The position numbers were made by a program, and so were the translations under genes. Under the pieces are notes generated by a model. The model saw only the letters and a list, made by a program, of their open reading frames with translations, ran no database searches and was not told where the DNA came from. A stretch of 64,000 bases of DNA. Source: Caballeronia jiangsuensis. GTDB taxonomy: Bacteria; Pseudomonadota; Gammaproteobacteria; Burkholderiales; Burkholderiaceae. Where the stretch lies: assembly GCA_000648925.1 (NCBI GenBank), contig JFHF01000026.1, positions 1 to 64,000 of the forward strand, given 5' to 3'. How positions within the stretch are numbered: position 1 is the stretch's first letter; each line of letters starts with the position of its first letter. Positions 1-8,779 of this stretch are shown here, piece by piece.

Positions 1-375
1 AAAAAAATCGGTGGTCAACTTTGGATAACTGAATGAGCCGCACGTACGGGGTCATGCTTTCACGCTTCGAAGCTTGGCGGGCGACTCAGAGCGCGAAGCG
101 TTATTCATCTGAAAGGCTACCGCGCCATCAATTAAATTTGTGTCTCAATTCGTGCTCGCAAAGTCTCTGAATCAAACGAGTGCTTTTAGGCAAGCGAAGT
201 GGTACGGGGGTGTCGTAGCGAACGCAATCGTCCGTGGGGGCCCACGGCAATTACCCTAAAGCAGCGTTTAACGATCTCATTCTTCAGCGAGCAGCGCATC
301 CCTAGACAATCCCGCTCACATCGACGCTAAAAAGATTCGTTTGTAACGCCAGCCCCCCCGCGTTAGCCTGAACGA
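1..375. other. Intergenic stretch, no gene recognised
   Basis: No convincing coding frame is present. The only structured element I see is a near-perfect inverted repeat at 232-247 (CCGTGGG, two G, CCCACGG), which could be an operator or a weak hairpin. It has no T-tract and no obvious partner gene. The stretch presumably holds the promoter of the cupin gene that follows. Confidence 0.4.
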
Positions 376-714
376 ATGACCGAAACCATCGACTACGCCG
401 CCATCGCCGATGCCGCCCGCGACGGCTACATGAACCGCGTCATCTCGAGCGTCAACGATCACGACGTCCACATCAGCGTGATGGACGCGCCTTATCGATG
501 GCACTTTCATCCGAATTCGGACGAGACTTTCGTCGCCGTCGAAGGCACGCTCGTCATCGAATTCGAGGAGGGCGCCATCGAACTGCGCGCGGGGCAATTG
601 CTCACCGTGCCCGCAGGCAAGCCGCATTGCACGCGACCGGGCGGCGCGCGATCCGTCAATCTGACATTCGAGAAGAAGGACGCGCAAACCGTGTTCTGCG
701 ACGCGCCGCGTTAG
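376..714 (+). CDS. Small single-domain cupin protein
   Basis: This 112-residue protein fits a single cupin barrel. It shows an HFHPNSDETFVAVEG block at about residues 36-50 (the HxHx(n)E metal-binding cupin motif 1), followed by LRAGQLLTVPAGKPH (motif 2 with a proline-glycine turn and histidine). Single-domain cupins of this size are often sugar or small-molecule binding proteins or isomerases, and nothing here fixes the substrate. Its stop codon overlaps that of the convergent LysR gene: the four bases TTAG at 711-714 serve both. The start is the first ATG, with a weak ribosome binding site. It may be unrelated to the pathway genes beyond the regulator. Confidence 0.8.
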   Translation: MTETIDYAAIADAARDGYMNRVISSVNDHDVHISVMDAPYRWHFHPNSDETFVAVEGTLVIEFEEGAIELRAGQLLTVPAGKPHCTRPGGARSVNLTFEKKDAQTVFCDAPR

Positions 715-1613
715 CGCGCGGCCCGGGTTTCCAGATGCTCCACAAGGCGTCGCGCCGCCGGCTGCAACGCTTCGAAATCCCTGAAGCACACGACGAAGCG
801 CCGCTTCGCGAACGCATCGGAAAGCGGAACGGCCTCGACGCCGAGCGCCCGCCGATACGTTCCCGCGACTTCCATCGGCACGACGCTGATGCCCAGTCCC
901 GCCGCGACGACGCGAAACGCCGCGTCGAAGCTCGACACGATCACGCGATACGACATCGTCTTGCCGGCCTGCGCGGCCGCGCGTTGCAGCATCGTATGAA
1001 CGGCCGTCGCGGGCGGCAGACCGACATGCTCGAAGTCCAGCGATTCCTCGAAGCTCACCGAAGGCCGCCGCGCGAACGGATGATCGGCGGGCACCGCGAG
1101 CGCAAGCCGGTCATGCCGATAGGCGCGATGCTGCAAGCCGCGCAGATCGACGCTGTCCCAGCACACGCCGACCGACGCCACGCCTTCGCGCAGTTGCCGC
1201 ACGAGATCGTGCGACAGGCGCTCTTCCACATCGACCTTGATGTTCTGATTCGCGGGCTCGCGCATGAACGACGCGATATCGTCGAGCAGCGCTTCCGCAA
1301 TCGCCGATGCCGACGCGCAAATGCTCACGCGCCCCATCAGACCGCCGCCGAACGCGGCGACATCGTTCGCGATGCGCTCCATCGTGAAGAGCACGCTGCG
1401 CGCGTGCTCAAGCAGCGCGATGCCCGCGGGCGTCGGTTCGACGCCGCGCCGCGAGCGCGATAGCAGCGGCACGCCGAGCGACGTCTCCAGTTGCGCGATG
1501 CGCTTGCTGATCGCCGAAGGCTCGATATGCGATTCCTGCGCCGCGCGCGCGATGTTCTGGTGCTCGCAGACCGTCACGAACAGGCGCAGCGTTTTCAGGT
1601 CGATGTCGCGCAT
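711..1613 (-). CDS. LysR-family transcriptional regulator
   Basis: A 300-residue LysR-type regulator. The N-terminal winged helix-turn-helix is clear (LKTLRLFVTVCEHQNIARAA, then AISKRIAQLE at about residues 31-40), followed by a two-lobed effector-binding domain. I chose the internal ATG at 1613 because the LysR domain begins there; the frame runs open further upstream without homology. It is divergent from the HMG-CoA-lyase/CoA-transferase/MFS operon across a 122-base gap, so by family habit it should activate that operon in response to its substrate or an intermediate. An inverted repeat in the gap (1644-1660) is a candidate binding site. Confidence 0.92.
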   Translation of the reverse strand: MRDIDLKTLRLFVTVCEHQNIARAAQESHIEPSAISKRIAQLETSLGVPLLSRSRRGVEPTPAGIALLEHARSVLFTMERIANDVAAFGGGLMGRVSICASASAIAEALLDDIASFMREPANQNIKVDVEERLSHDLVRQLREGVASVGVCWDSVDLRGLQHRAYRHDRLALAVPADHPFARRPSVSFEESLDFEHVGLPPATAVHTMLQRAAAQAGKTMSYRVIVSSFDAAFRVVAAGLGISVVPMEVAGTYRRALGVEAVPLSDAFAKRRFVVCFRDFEALQPAARRLVEHLETRAAR

Positions 1614-1643
1614 GGGCTGACCACTCCTCTGACGTTCCGAACG

Positions 1644-1660
1644 GGAAGCATAAGCCTTCC
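1644..1660. promoter_or_regulatory. Candidate LysR binding site
   Basis: Inverted repeat GGAAG-N7-CTTCC in the gap between the LysR gene and the divergent lyase operon, 31 bases upstream of the LysR start. Length and dyad symmetry fit an LTTR recognition site. Assignment to this regulator is inference from position. Confidence 0.4.
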
Positions 1661-1735
1661 AAATTACCGCTTTAATGGCGTTTGCGGAATCTCTAAAGTC
1701 GAGACCATACACACAAAAGACTCGGAGACAAAGCC

Positions 1736-2677
1736 ATGCCCGCGTTCCCACAGCGCGCCGTGATCCGTGAGGTCGGCCTGCGCGACGGCCTGCAAAGCAT
1801 TCGAACGATCGTGCCGACCGCACGCAAGTTCGAATGGATCGGCGATGCCTACGCCGCCGGTCAGCGCGAAATCGAAGTCGGTTCGTTCGTGCCCGCGCGC
1901 CTCCTGCCGCAACTCGCCGACACCGCCGAACTCGTCGCCTACGCCAAGACGTTGCCGGGGCTTTTCGTCTCCGTGCTGGTGCCGAATCTCAAGGGCGCCG
2001 AGCGCGCCATCGAAACACAAGCCGATCTGATGCTCGTGCCGCTCTCCGCGAGCCGCGCGCACAGCCTCGCGAACCTGCGCAAGACGCCGGAGGAAGTCGT
2101 CGCGGAAGTGGCGCGCATGAGGGCGGCGCGCGATGCATCGGGTTCGAAGACGATGATCGAAGGCGGCATCGGCACGGCGTTCGGCTGCACGATCCAGGGC
2201 CGCGTCGATCCCGCCGATGTGCTGCGCTGCATGCAGGCGTTGCTGGATGCCGGCGCGGACCGCGTCTCCATCGCCGATACGGTCGGTTATGCCGGGCCGT
2301 CGGCGGTGCGCGATCTCTTCGAGAAGGCGCGCGCCATCGCGGGCGAGCGCTTCTGGTGCGGCCATTTCCACGACACGCGCGGCCTCGCCCTCGCCAACGT
2401 CTGCGCCGCGCTCGAAACCGGCGTCGCGCGCTTCGATGCGACGCTCGCGGGCATCGGCGGCTGTCCGCACGCGCCGGGCGCGAGCGGCAATGCGTCGAGC
2501 GAAGACCTCGCGTTCATGCTCGCCGATATGCGCATCGATACCGGCATCGACATTCCCGCGTTGCTCAACCTGCGCGCGAAGCTCGCGCGCTGGCTCGACG
2601 GCGAAACCCTGCGCGGCGCGCTCGCGCTCGCAGGCTTGCCGGTCACGTATGAATCAACCGCTGCAATCGAAGCCTGA
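1736..2677 (+). CDS. HMG-CoA lyase-family enzyme
   Basis: A 313-residue HMGL-like TIM-barrel protein, full length for hydroxymethylglutaryl-CoA lyases. The start carries the metal-binding REVGLRDGLQ motif (residues 11-20), and the lyase signature GGCPHAPGASGNASSED with its catalytic cysteine lies near residue 241. These enzymes cleave a 3-hydroxy-3-methyl acyl-CoA to acetyl-CoA or pyruvate plus a keto acid. The next gene is a CoA-transferase and then a carrier, and no other leucine-degradation genes are nearby. The substrate may therefore be a dicarboxylic hydroxyacyl-CoA such as citramalyl-CoA rather than HMG-CoA itself; this is inference. First gene of a three-gene operon divergent from LysR. 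Confidence 0.88.
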   Translation: MPAFPQRAVIREVGLRDGLQSIRTIVPTARKFEWIGDAYAAGQREIEVGSFVPARLLPQLADTAELVAYAKTLPGLFVSVLVPNLKGAERAIETQADLMLVPLSASRAHSLANLRKTPEEVVAEVARMRAARDASGSKTMIEGGIGTAFGCTIQGRVDPADVLRCMQALLDAGADRVSIADTVGYAGPSAVRDLFEKARAIAGERFWCGHFHDTRGLALANVCAALETGVARFDATLAGIGGCPHAPGASGNASSEDLAFMLADMRIDTGIDIPALLNLRAKLARWLDGETLRGALALAGLPVTYESTAAIEA

Positions 2678-2684
2678 GGACGAT

Positions 2685-3833
2685 ATGAGTCATTCAACCC
2701 TGCCGCTCGAAGGCGTGCGCGTGATCGAATTCACGCATATGGTGATGGGCCCGACGTGCGGCATGATCCTCGCGGATCTCGGCGCGGAAGTCATCAAGAT
2801 CGAACCGCCCGGCGGCGACAAGACGCGCAATCTGCCGGGCTTGGGCATCGGCTTCTTTCGTTCGTTCAATCGCAACAAGAAAAGCGTCGTCATCGACATC
2901 AACACGGAAGAGGGGCGTGAAGCCGCGATCGATTTGATCGGCCAATGCGACGTGCTGCTCGAAAACTTCCGCCCCGGACTGATGGCGAAGTTCGGGCTCG
3001 ACTACGACACGCTCTCGAAGGCGCATCCGAAGCTCATCTACGTGTCGCATAAGGGCTTCCTGCCGGGCCCGTATGAAAAGCGCCTCGCGCTCGATGAAGT
3101 CGTGCAGATGATGGGCGGTCTCGCGTACATGACCGGTCCGGCGGGACGTCCGCTGCGCGCGGGGACGTCGGTGAACGACATCATGGGCGGCATGTTCGGC
3201 GCGATCGGCGTGCTCGCCGCGTTGCGCGAACGCGATCTCACGGGACGCGGCCAGGAAGTGCAGAGCGCGCTCTTCGAGAACTGCGTGTTTCTTTCCGCGC
3301 AACACATGCAGCAATACGCGATGACACACGAAGCGCCGCCGCCGATGCCATCGCGCGTATCGGCGTGGAGCGTGTACGACGTCTTCACGCTGGCCGAAGG
3401 CGAGCAGCTTTTCATCGGCGCAGTGAGCGACAAGCAGTTCGTGACGCTCTGCGACGTGCTCGAACGCCCCGATCTCGCGCAGGAACCCGGCTTCGCGACC
3501 AATGCGATGCGCGTCGCGGTGCGGCCGCATCTGCTCGCGCGGCTCGGCGAGATTCTCGCGAATCATCGCGCGGACGAACTCGCGCCGAAGCTCGAAGCGG
3601 CCGGCATTCCGTACGCGCCGATCATGCGCCCCGAACAGTTGCTCGACGATCCGCATCTGAAGGCGAGCGGCGGCCTCGTGCCGATGCAGACCGACGACGG
3701 CGGCACCACCGACGTCGTATTGCTGCCGCTCACGATGGGCGGACGCCGCCCCGGCGTGCGGCAGCCGCTCGCGCGCGTCGGCGAGCATACGGACGAAGTG
3801 CTGGGGCAACTCAGGAAGAACGTCACGGCGTGA
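2685..3833 (+). CDS. CaiB/BaiF family CoA-transferase
   Basis: A 382-residue class III CoA-transferase. It opens with LEGVRVIEFTHMVMGPTCG, typical of the family, has the IKIEPPGGD block at about residues 37-45, and carries Asp165 in TSVNDIMGG at the position of the catalytic aspartate of formyl-CoA transferase. The start at 2685 follows a GAGGA ribosome binding site that overlaps the stop of the lyase gene, seven bases away, so the two are translationally linked. It most likely activates a carboxylic acid by CoA transfer to give the substrate for the upstream lyase. Donor and acceptor are unknown. Confidence 0.9.
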   Translation: MSHSTLPLEGVRVIEFTHMVMGPTCGMILADLGAEVIKIEPPGGDKTRNLPGLGIGFFRSFNRNKKSVVIDINTEEGREAAIDLIGQCDVLLENFRPGLMAKFGLDYDTLSKAHPKLIYVSHKGFLPGPYEKRLALDEVVQMMGGLAYMTGPAGRPLRAGTSVNDIMGGMFGAIGVLAALRERDLTGRGQEVQSALFENCVFLSAQHMQQYAMTHEAPPPMPSRVSAWSVYDVFTLAEGEQLFIGAVSDKQFVTLCDVLERPDLAQEPGFATNAMRVAVRPHLLARLGEILANHRADELAPKLEAAGIPYAPIMRPEQLLDDPHLKASGGLVPMQTDDGGTTDVVLLPLTMGGRRPGVRQPLARVGEHTDEVLGQLRKNVTA

Positions 3834-3891
3834 AGCATCGCGGCGAGCGCATATAAAAACCGGCGCCGTCGTCCACTCAGGAGACAAAGCA

Positions 3892-5331
3892 ATGCAACCA
3901 ACTTTCAGCGCGATCGCCGAGCCGCTCGCATCGCCCGACATTCGCGTCGCCACGACGCCCGGCGCGCAGATCTCCGCGCGCATGGATCGGCTGCCGATCA
4001 CGCGGCATCTGTGGATGCTCGTGTTACTCATCTCGCTCGGCGGTTTCTTCGAAATCTACGATCTGATCTTTACGGGTTATATCGCGCCGGGCATGGCGAA
4101 GAGCGGCCTCTTGCAAACCACCACGCACGCGTTCTTCGGCTTCACTGGCATCGCGGGTTTCATCGCGGCGACGTTCGCGGGGCTTTTCATCGGCACGTTC
4201 TTCTTCGGCTGGCTGCCGGACCGCTACGGGCGACGCAGCGTGTTCACGTTTTCGCTGCTGTGGTACTCGGTCGGCTCCGCGATCATGGCGTTCCAGACCA
4301 CGCCCGAAGGCGTGATCTTCTGGCGCTTCGTGACGGGCATCGGCGTGGGCATCGAGATCATCACCATCGACAGTTACGTGACCGAACTCGTGCCGCAGCA
4401 CATGCGCGGCCGCGCGATGGCCTTCAATCAGATGGTGATGTTCGCCGCCGCGCCCGTCGCCGCGCTGCTTTCCTACTGGCTCGTGCCGGAAACCGTGTTC
4501 GGCCTCGATGGATGGCGCATCGTCGTGCTCGCGGGATCGGTCGGCGCGGTGGTCGTGTGGTTCATCCGGCGCGCGGTGCCGGAAAGCCCGCGCTGGCTCG
4601 CGATGCATGGCCACAACGAGGAAGGCGAACGCGTCGTGAGCGAGATCGAGCGCGTGGTCGAGCGCGAATCGGGCGCAGCGTTGCCGCCGCCCGCGCCGGT
4701 CGTCGAGCAGCCGGCGCATCGGCGCGCGTCGCTTCGCGAGTTGTTCGAAGCGCCGTATCGCTCGCGTCTCATCATGCTCGTCGTCTTCAATTTCTGTCAG
4801 GCGATCGGGTATTACGGCTTCGCCAACTGGGTGCCGACGCTGCTGATCGGCCAGGGCGTCACCGTGACGAAGAGTCTGCTGTATTCGTTCGTCATCGCGT
4901 TCGCGCTGCCTGTCGGACCGCTACTCGCGATGCTCTACGCCGACCGCATTCAGCGGAAGTATCTGATCGTCGGCGGGGCGCTCGTCGTGATCGCGAGTGG
5001 TCTCGCGTTCGGGCAGATGAAATCTCCCGCCGCGCTCATCGCGCTCGGTGTGCTGATTTCGCTCGCGGGGCAAACCATCTCGGTCTGCTATCACGCGTAT
5101 CAGACCGAGCTTTTCCCGACGGCCGTGCGCTGCCGTGCGAGCGGCATCGTGTATTCGGCGAGCCGCGCGGGCGCGATGATGTCGGGCTTCATCATCGCGT
5201 CGCTGCTGAAGGACTTCGGCGTGCCGGGCGTGTTCGTCGGCATCACGGTGTGCATGTTGCTGGTCGCGCTGGCGATCGGGCTGTTCGGGCCGAAAACCAA
5301 CGGATTGCGTCTAGAGGAACTGAATCACTGA
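3892..5331 (+). CDS. MFS transporter (metabolite:H+ symporter type)
   Basis: A 479-residue major facilitator protein with twelve predicted membrane segments. The loop 2-3 signature is present (GWLPDRYGRRSVFTF, about residues 110-124), as is the PESPRW motif after segment 6 that is common in sugar/metabolite porters. A GGAGA ribosome binding site precedes the ATG. It lies 58 bases after the CoA-transferase gene and is co-directional, so it probably imports the acid that the transferase and lyase degrade. The N-terminal extension of about 40 residues before segment 1 is hydrophilic. Confidence 0.9.
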   Translation: MQPTFSAIAEPLASPDIRVATTPGAQISARMDRLPITRHLWMLVLLISLGGFFEIYDLIFTGYIAPGMAKSGLLQTTTHAFFGFTGIAGFIAATFAGLFIGTFFFGWLPDRYGRRSVFTFSLLWYSVGSAIMAFQTTPEGVIFWRFVTGIGVGIEIITIDSYVTELVPQHMRGRAMAFNQMVMFAAAPVAALLSYWLVPETVFGLDGWRIVVLAGSVGAVVVWFIRRAVPESPRWLAMHGHNEEGERVVSEIERVVERESGAALPPPAPVVEQPAHRRASLRELFEAPYRSRLIMLVVFNFCQAIGYYGFANWVPTLLIGQGVTVTKSLLYSFVIAFALPVGPLLAMLYADRIQRKYLIVGGALVVIASGLAFGQMKSPAALIALGVLISLAGQTISVCYHAYQTELFPTAVRCRASGIVYSASRAGAMMSGFIIASLLKDFGVPGVFVGITVCMLLVALAIGLFGPKTNGLRLEELNH

Positions 5332-5590
5332 GCGGGTAGTGCCACGGCCATAGGGCTTTCACGAACCCGTGCGCGGGCGTATGTTCGAAGGAACGTGCAA
5401 TCGGACATACGCTCGCGCATGCGGCATCCTATGCTTGTGCGGGAACAACTCCTGCAATGCATGGCTCCAAGCGAGCGACGCAGGCGAACCAGGCCGCGAT
5501 CAATCTTCACATCCACTTCGACGACACCGCTCTCAATCGCACGAGACGCCGTATTTTCAGCCTCCGGCGATGAGCGCAGGCTTGAGCAAT

Positions 5591-5980
5591 ATGGACACGC
5601 AACTGAGTGAACAATGTAAGTCTCGCCTGTACCGCTTGAAATTCGAGGCGCCGCTCGAGAGCGTCGCGTTCGTTCTGGCGGACAGCCGCGAGGCGGCATG
5701 GCGCATCGGCAAGACGGTGATGGCGGTGCTGCACGGCGTCGGCGTCCAGACGGTCGCGCTGCACGATATCCTTTCGCTGCGGGAACTCGTGCGCATGGGC
5801 GTGAGCGACGACGAGGACATGCGCATCTTCGAACTCGTCGTTGCGGGCGGCAAGGTGAAGCAGTGGGCGCACGCGCCGTACTTCCTGACCGACGACGCCA
5901 CGCTGCTCGGCAAATGGGCCGAACTGCGCGCCGATCTCGCCGCGGATGTCGCCCGCACGGCGATGCGCCGCGCCAGATAA
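5591..5980 (+). CDS. Hypothetical protein, 129 aa
   Basis: I do not recognise a family. The protein is soluble, without signal peptide or membrane segment. It has a regular alternation of hydrophobic and charged residues (YRLKFEAPLESVAFVLADS, then AWRIGKTVMAVL), which looks like a real alpha/beta fold rather than an antisense shadow. The ATG at 5591 has a short GAG ribosome binding site; an alternative in-frame ATG lies at 5570. The reading frame extends open upstream, but the residues there have no protein-like character. It stands alone between the MFS operon and another small unknown gene. Confidence 0.6.
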   Translation: MDTQLSEQCKSRLYRLKFEAPLESVAFVLADSREAAWRIGKTVMAVLHGVGVQTVALHDILSLRELVRMGVSDDEDMRIFELVVAGGKVKQWAHAPYFLTDDATLLGKWAELRADLAADVARTAMRRAR

Positions 5981-6093
5981 TCGCCACGCGTCATGGCCGT
6001 GCACGGGAACGTCTCGTGCTGAAAGCACGATCAGACGCCGTGCATCGTTGCGGTGCGCGGCTTTGCGTCGTCTCAGCGTGACGGGGTGCTCCG

Positions 6094-6354
6094 ATGATCC
6101 GGTCGTACAACCACAAAGGCTTCGTGCTCGAAGTCGCGATCGAAACCAGTCACAGGCTCGTGCCTGCTCCCGGCGCGACGCACTATCTGGCGATCGTAAC
6201 CATCAGCCGTTCGGGAAGACCGGTTACAGCGTTTTCGCCGCTGTGCATCGAAAGCATGCGCTATTCGAGTTTCACGTCGGCTGAAGACGCGCTGATGAGC
6301 GCGCATACGGCGGCACGCACATTCGTCGATGAATGGGTGCGAGCGGCCTCGTGA
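6094..6354 (+). CDS. Hypothetical protein, 86 aa
   Basis: A small soluble protein of unknown function. It begins MIRSYNHKGFVLEVAIET and ends with a helical stretch (SAHTAARTFVDEWVRAAS). Composition and periodicity suggest a genuine small alpha/beta protein of the kind found in many Burkholderia genomes; no domain is recognised. It is followed 25 bases later by a convergent small gene. Confidence 0.55.
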   Translation: MIRSYNHKGFVLEVAIETSHRLVPAPGATHYLAIVTISRSGRPVTAFSPLCIESMRYSSFTSAEDALMSAHTAARTFVDEWVRAAS

Positions 6355-6379
6355 TGCCGTCGTGCGATGAGGAGCGAAG

Positions 6380-6691
6380 TCAGGCGGCGACGCGCCGGCT
6401 CTGCTGACCGTCCTGAGCGTCGGCGGCCGTGTCGAGTGCTTGATCGAGCAACGCGAGCTTGCGTTGAAGCGAAGCCACACGATGACTCTGCGACGGGACG
6501 AGATCGTAATCCTCATCCAGTTGTGAAATGCGCATGTTCCAGTATCTGGCGGGCAGACGGTCCGAGGACGTGCTGCCTTCGACGAAACTCGCCAGGATCC
6601 TTTCCAGGTGTTTTAGTTCGCCCTCCGCGAGTTGCGCTGGGCGTCGCTGTCGAAAGGCTGGGACGGTGGTTGCATCGGCGTTTCTTTTCAT
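6380..6691 (-). CDS. Hypothetical protein, 103 aa
   Basis: A small, strongly charged, probably helical protein on the minus strand. The central region (GELKHLERILASFVEGS) and the C-terminal half (SLQRKLALLDQALDTAAD) have heptad-like spacing, so a short coiled coil is plausible. No family is recognised. The ribosome binding site is weak. The opposite strand is also open over much of this span, but its product is arginine-rich and unstructured, so I prefer the minus-strand gene. Confidence 0.5.
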   Translation of the reverse strand: MKRNADATTVPAFRQRRPAQLAEGELKHLERILASFVEGSTSSDRLPARYWNMRISQLDEDYDLVPSQSHRVASLQRKLALLDQALDTAADAQDGQQSRRVAA

Positions 6692-7149
6692 GTTGCTGAT
6701 TCCGGCTGGATTTGCAGAGACCTCTATTTAAGCAATCAATGTTCCGGAGAGGCGATTCAAGGCAATTCAATTTGTTTCGAAATGAAACTCCGGATGTCCG
6801 ATGACCGCCGCATGCCACGGCAAACGTTTGACAGGCAGTTACATTTCTTGAAGAAGTTTCCCTCTAATTGCCGAACGTCGAGGCGACGGCTGTAACTTCG
6901 TCGCGCCGAATCGGCGGGAACTCGCGCAAAAATTTCAAGGCATCGAGATATTCTCGCGAACATATCGGCGATATCGATGCGAATGAATGTCGTTTCGACA
7001 GACAAATGAATGAAAATCCCCTGCATTCTACCGAATGGTTCGGGTACCTGATTATTTGCGACGAAATGGGTTTATGAGCGAGGCTAAAACGCTCGCATTG
7101 AAGTGTGATATACGCGCAGTCGAAGAATCGGAATCGAATCCGAAAAGAC

Positions 7150-7190
7150 GAATTAAAACGGGGCGGTCTCCTCTCGCGAAACCGCCCCGT
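7150..7190 (-). terminator. Rho-independent terminator, minus strand
   Basis: A perfect 10-bp inverted repeat: ACGGGGCGGT at 7158-7167 pairs with ACCGCCCCGT at 7181-7190 around a 13-base loop. On the minus strand the stem is followed by TTTTAATT, so it terminates leftward transcription. On the plus strand there is no T-tract. No coding gene lies immediately to its right on the minus strand, which suggests an untranslated transcript. Confidence 0.75.
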
Positions 7191-7260
7191 GTCCTCAGAA
7201 TATCTGCTTCGGAGACCTGTAGACACGAACGAGCTTAGCAAATACCGCCGTTCGTTATAA
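7150..7260 (-). ncRNA. Candidate small RNA
   Basis: Inferred from the orphan minus-strand terminator at 7150-7190. A TATAAC hexamer on the minus strand (plus positions about 7255-7260) could serve as a -10 box and would give a transcript of roughly 90-100 bases. No good -35 box is visible. The boundaries are approximate. Confidence 0.3.
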
Positions 7261-7552
7261 ACCGCATTCGGCGAAATGGAGTTCTCCAGAATCCGCACCA
7301 ATAACGTCGTCGATGTGCAACAGAAGAATCATCGTCGAAGGCCGGCTGGCGGGGCTAAGCGCTTGACCTTAAACGAATATGAAGGCATTTGCGCACCCGG
7401 TTGCAGAATCGGCAAATGATTATTGCGCGCGATACGCCGACACTTCCGTTGTCCGTCGAATAAAGTGTGTCCCAGTTTCACGAGGGCAAACGGCCATCGA
7501 TACGGTTCGTCAACCCCGGAAGCTTTCGCTTTAAACAGGACACTAGAGAACC

Positions 7553-8710
7553 ATGAAAAAAACCCTTCTCATCGCGGGCATTCTCGGCACGTTCGCAGTA
7601 GCAGCCCACGCGCAGAGTAGCGTTACGTTGTACGGCACGCTTGACGCAGGTCTCGTCTATACGAACAACTCCGGCGGCCATAACAACTGGCAGCAAGGCA
7701 GCGGCGCGGTTTCCGATACTTACTTCGGCCTGAAAGGCAGCGAAGATCTGGGCGGCGGGTTGCACGCGCTCTTCAAGTTGGAGAGCGGCTTCAACCTCAA
7801 TAACGGCCGCTTCAACGAAAGCAACACGATGTTCAATCGCCAGGCATACGTTGGCCTGCAACACGATCAATACGGCACGGTCACGCTCGGCCGCCAATAT
7901 GATTCGATGGTCGATTATCTGTCGCCGTTCGCGGAATCCGGTGCGGGCTACGGCAACAACCTGGCCGCGCACCCGTTCGATAACGACAACCTCGATCACT
8001 CGTTCTCGATCAAGAACTCGGTCAAGTATCAGAGCGCGAGTTACGCGGGCTTCAAGTTCGGCGGCCTGTACGGCTTCTCGAACGACGCAGGTCAGTTCGC
8101 GAACAACCGTGCGTGGAGCGCGGGCGCTTCGTATGGCAACGGCCCGCTGAACTTCGCGGCGGCCTATTTGCAGACGAACAACTCGCGCGGCAACGCGAAT
8201 GCGGGCGGCGCGGTTTCGGCGGGTCAGGGCAACAACGCCAATCTGACGGCCGAATTGCAGCGCACGTTCGGCGCGGGCGTGAACTACACGTACGGCCCGG
8301 CGACGGTTGCGTTCGTGTGGACCAACACCCATTACGACAACCTGCTCGCCGCGTCGCAAGGCGGCACGACGGTCGCGCTGCCGGGCAACACGAATCTGCA
8401 CCTGAACAACTTCGAGCTGAACGGCCGCTACGCGCTGACGCCGGCACTGAGCCTCAACGCCTCGTACACGTTCACGGACGGCAAGGTGACGGGCGCGAAC
8501 GGTTCGGGCGATCCGAAGTGGCATACCGCATCGCTGCAAGCCGATTACGCACTCTCGAAGCGCACCGACGTGTACGTCGAAGGCGTGTATCAGCACGCGT
8601 CGGGCGATCTGGGCAATGCAGGCGCGAACGTCGCGATGATCAACACGCTGTCGCCGTCGTCGACGCAGAATCAGGTCGCGGCGACCGTGGGTCTGCGTCA
8701 CCGCTTCTAA
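7553..8710 (+). CDS. OmpC-like outer membrane porin
   Basis: A 385-residue general porin of the beta-proteobacterial type. It has a signal peptide (MKKTLLIAGILGTFAVAAHA, cleavage after AHA) and the mature start QSSVTLYGTLDAGLVY. Porin hallmarks follow: GLKGSEDLGGGLHALFKLES at about residues 58-77 and SRQAYVGL-like strands (NRQAYVGLQHDQYGTVTLGRQYD region). The chain ends in phenylalanine (GLRHRF), the outer-membrane beta-barrel sorting signal. It forms a trimeric diffusion channel for small solutes. The gene is monocistronic: a long leader region precedes it and an intrinsic terminator follows 26 bases after the stop. Confidence 0.95.
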   Translation: MKKTLLIAGILGTFAVAAHAQSSVTLYGTLDAGLVYTNNSGGHNNWQQGSGAVSDTYFGLKGSEDLGGGLHALFKLESGFNLNNGRFNESNTMFNRQAYVGLQHDQYGTVTLGRQYDSMVDYLSPFAESGAGYGNNLAAHPFDNDNLDHSFSIKNSVKYQSASYAGFKFGGLYGFSNDAGQFANNRAWSAGASYGNGPLNFAAAYLQTNNSRGNANAGGAVSAGQGNNANLTAELQRTFGAGVNYTYGPATVAFVWTNTHYDNLLAASQGGTTVALPGNTNLHLNNFELNGRYALTPALSLNASYTFTDGKVTGANGSGDPKWHTASLQADYALSKRTDVYVEGVYQHASGDLGNAGANVAMINTLSPSSTQNQVAATVGLRHRF

Positions 8711-8735
8711 ACGCCACCGAGCGTTATCAAAGCGC

Positions 8736-8769
8736 AACGGCCGCGATCGATGAGATCGCGGCCGTTTTT
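8736..8769 (+). terminator. Rho-independent terminator of the porin gene
   Basis: A 13-bp perfect stem (8736-8748 with 8754-8766) closed by a five-base loop and running into a T-tract at 8765-8769. It lies between the convergent porin and bacteriophytochrome genes and is oriented for the porin. Confidence 0.9.
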
Positions 8770-8779
8770 GCTTTGCGCG

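Larger units (their letters stand above)
6692..7552. other. Long intergenic region upstream of porin
   Basis: An 861-base stretch with lower GC than its surroundings and no convincing gene. Short open frames here (for example 6868-7077) lack a ribosome binding site and protein-like composition. It contains a strong minus-strand intrinsic terminator at 7150-7190 that ends no visible protein gene, and the promoter and leader of the porin lie at its right end. Confidence 0.5.

Noticed and set aside
6868..7301. Short open frames on both strands in the gap before the porin gene
   Set aside because: No ribosome binding site and no protein-like composition. Their only interesting feature is the terminator they overlap, reported separately.
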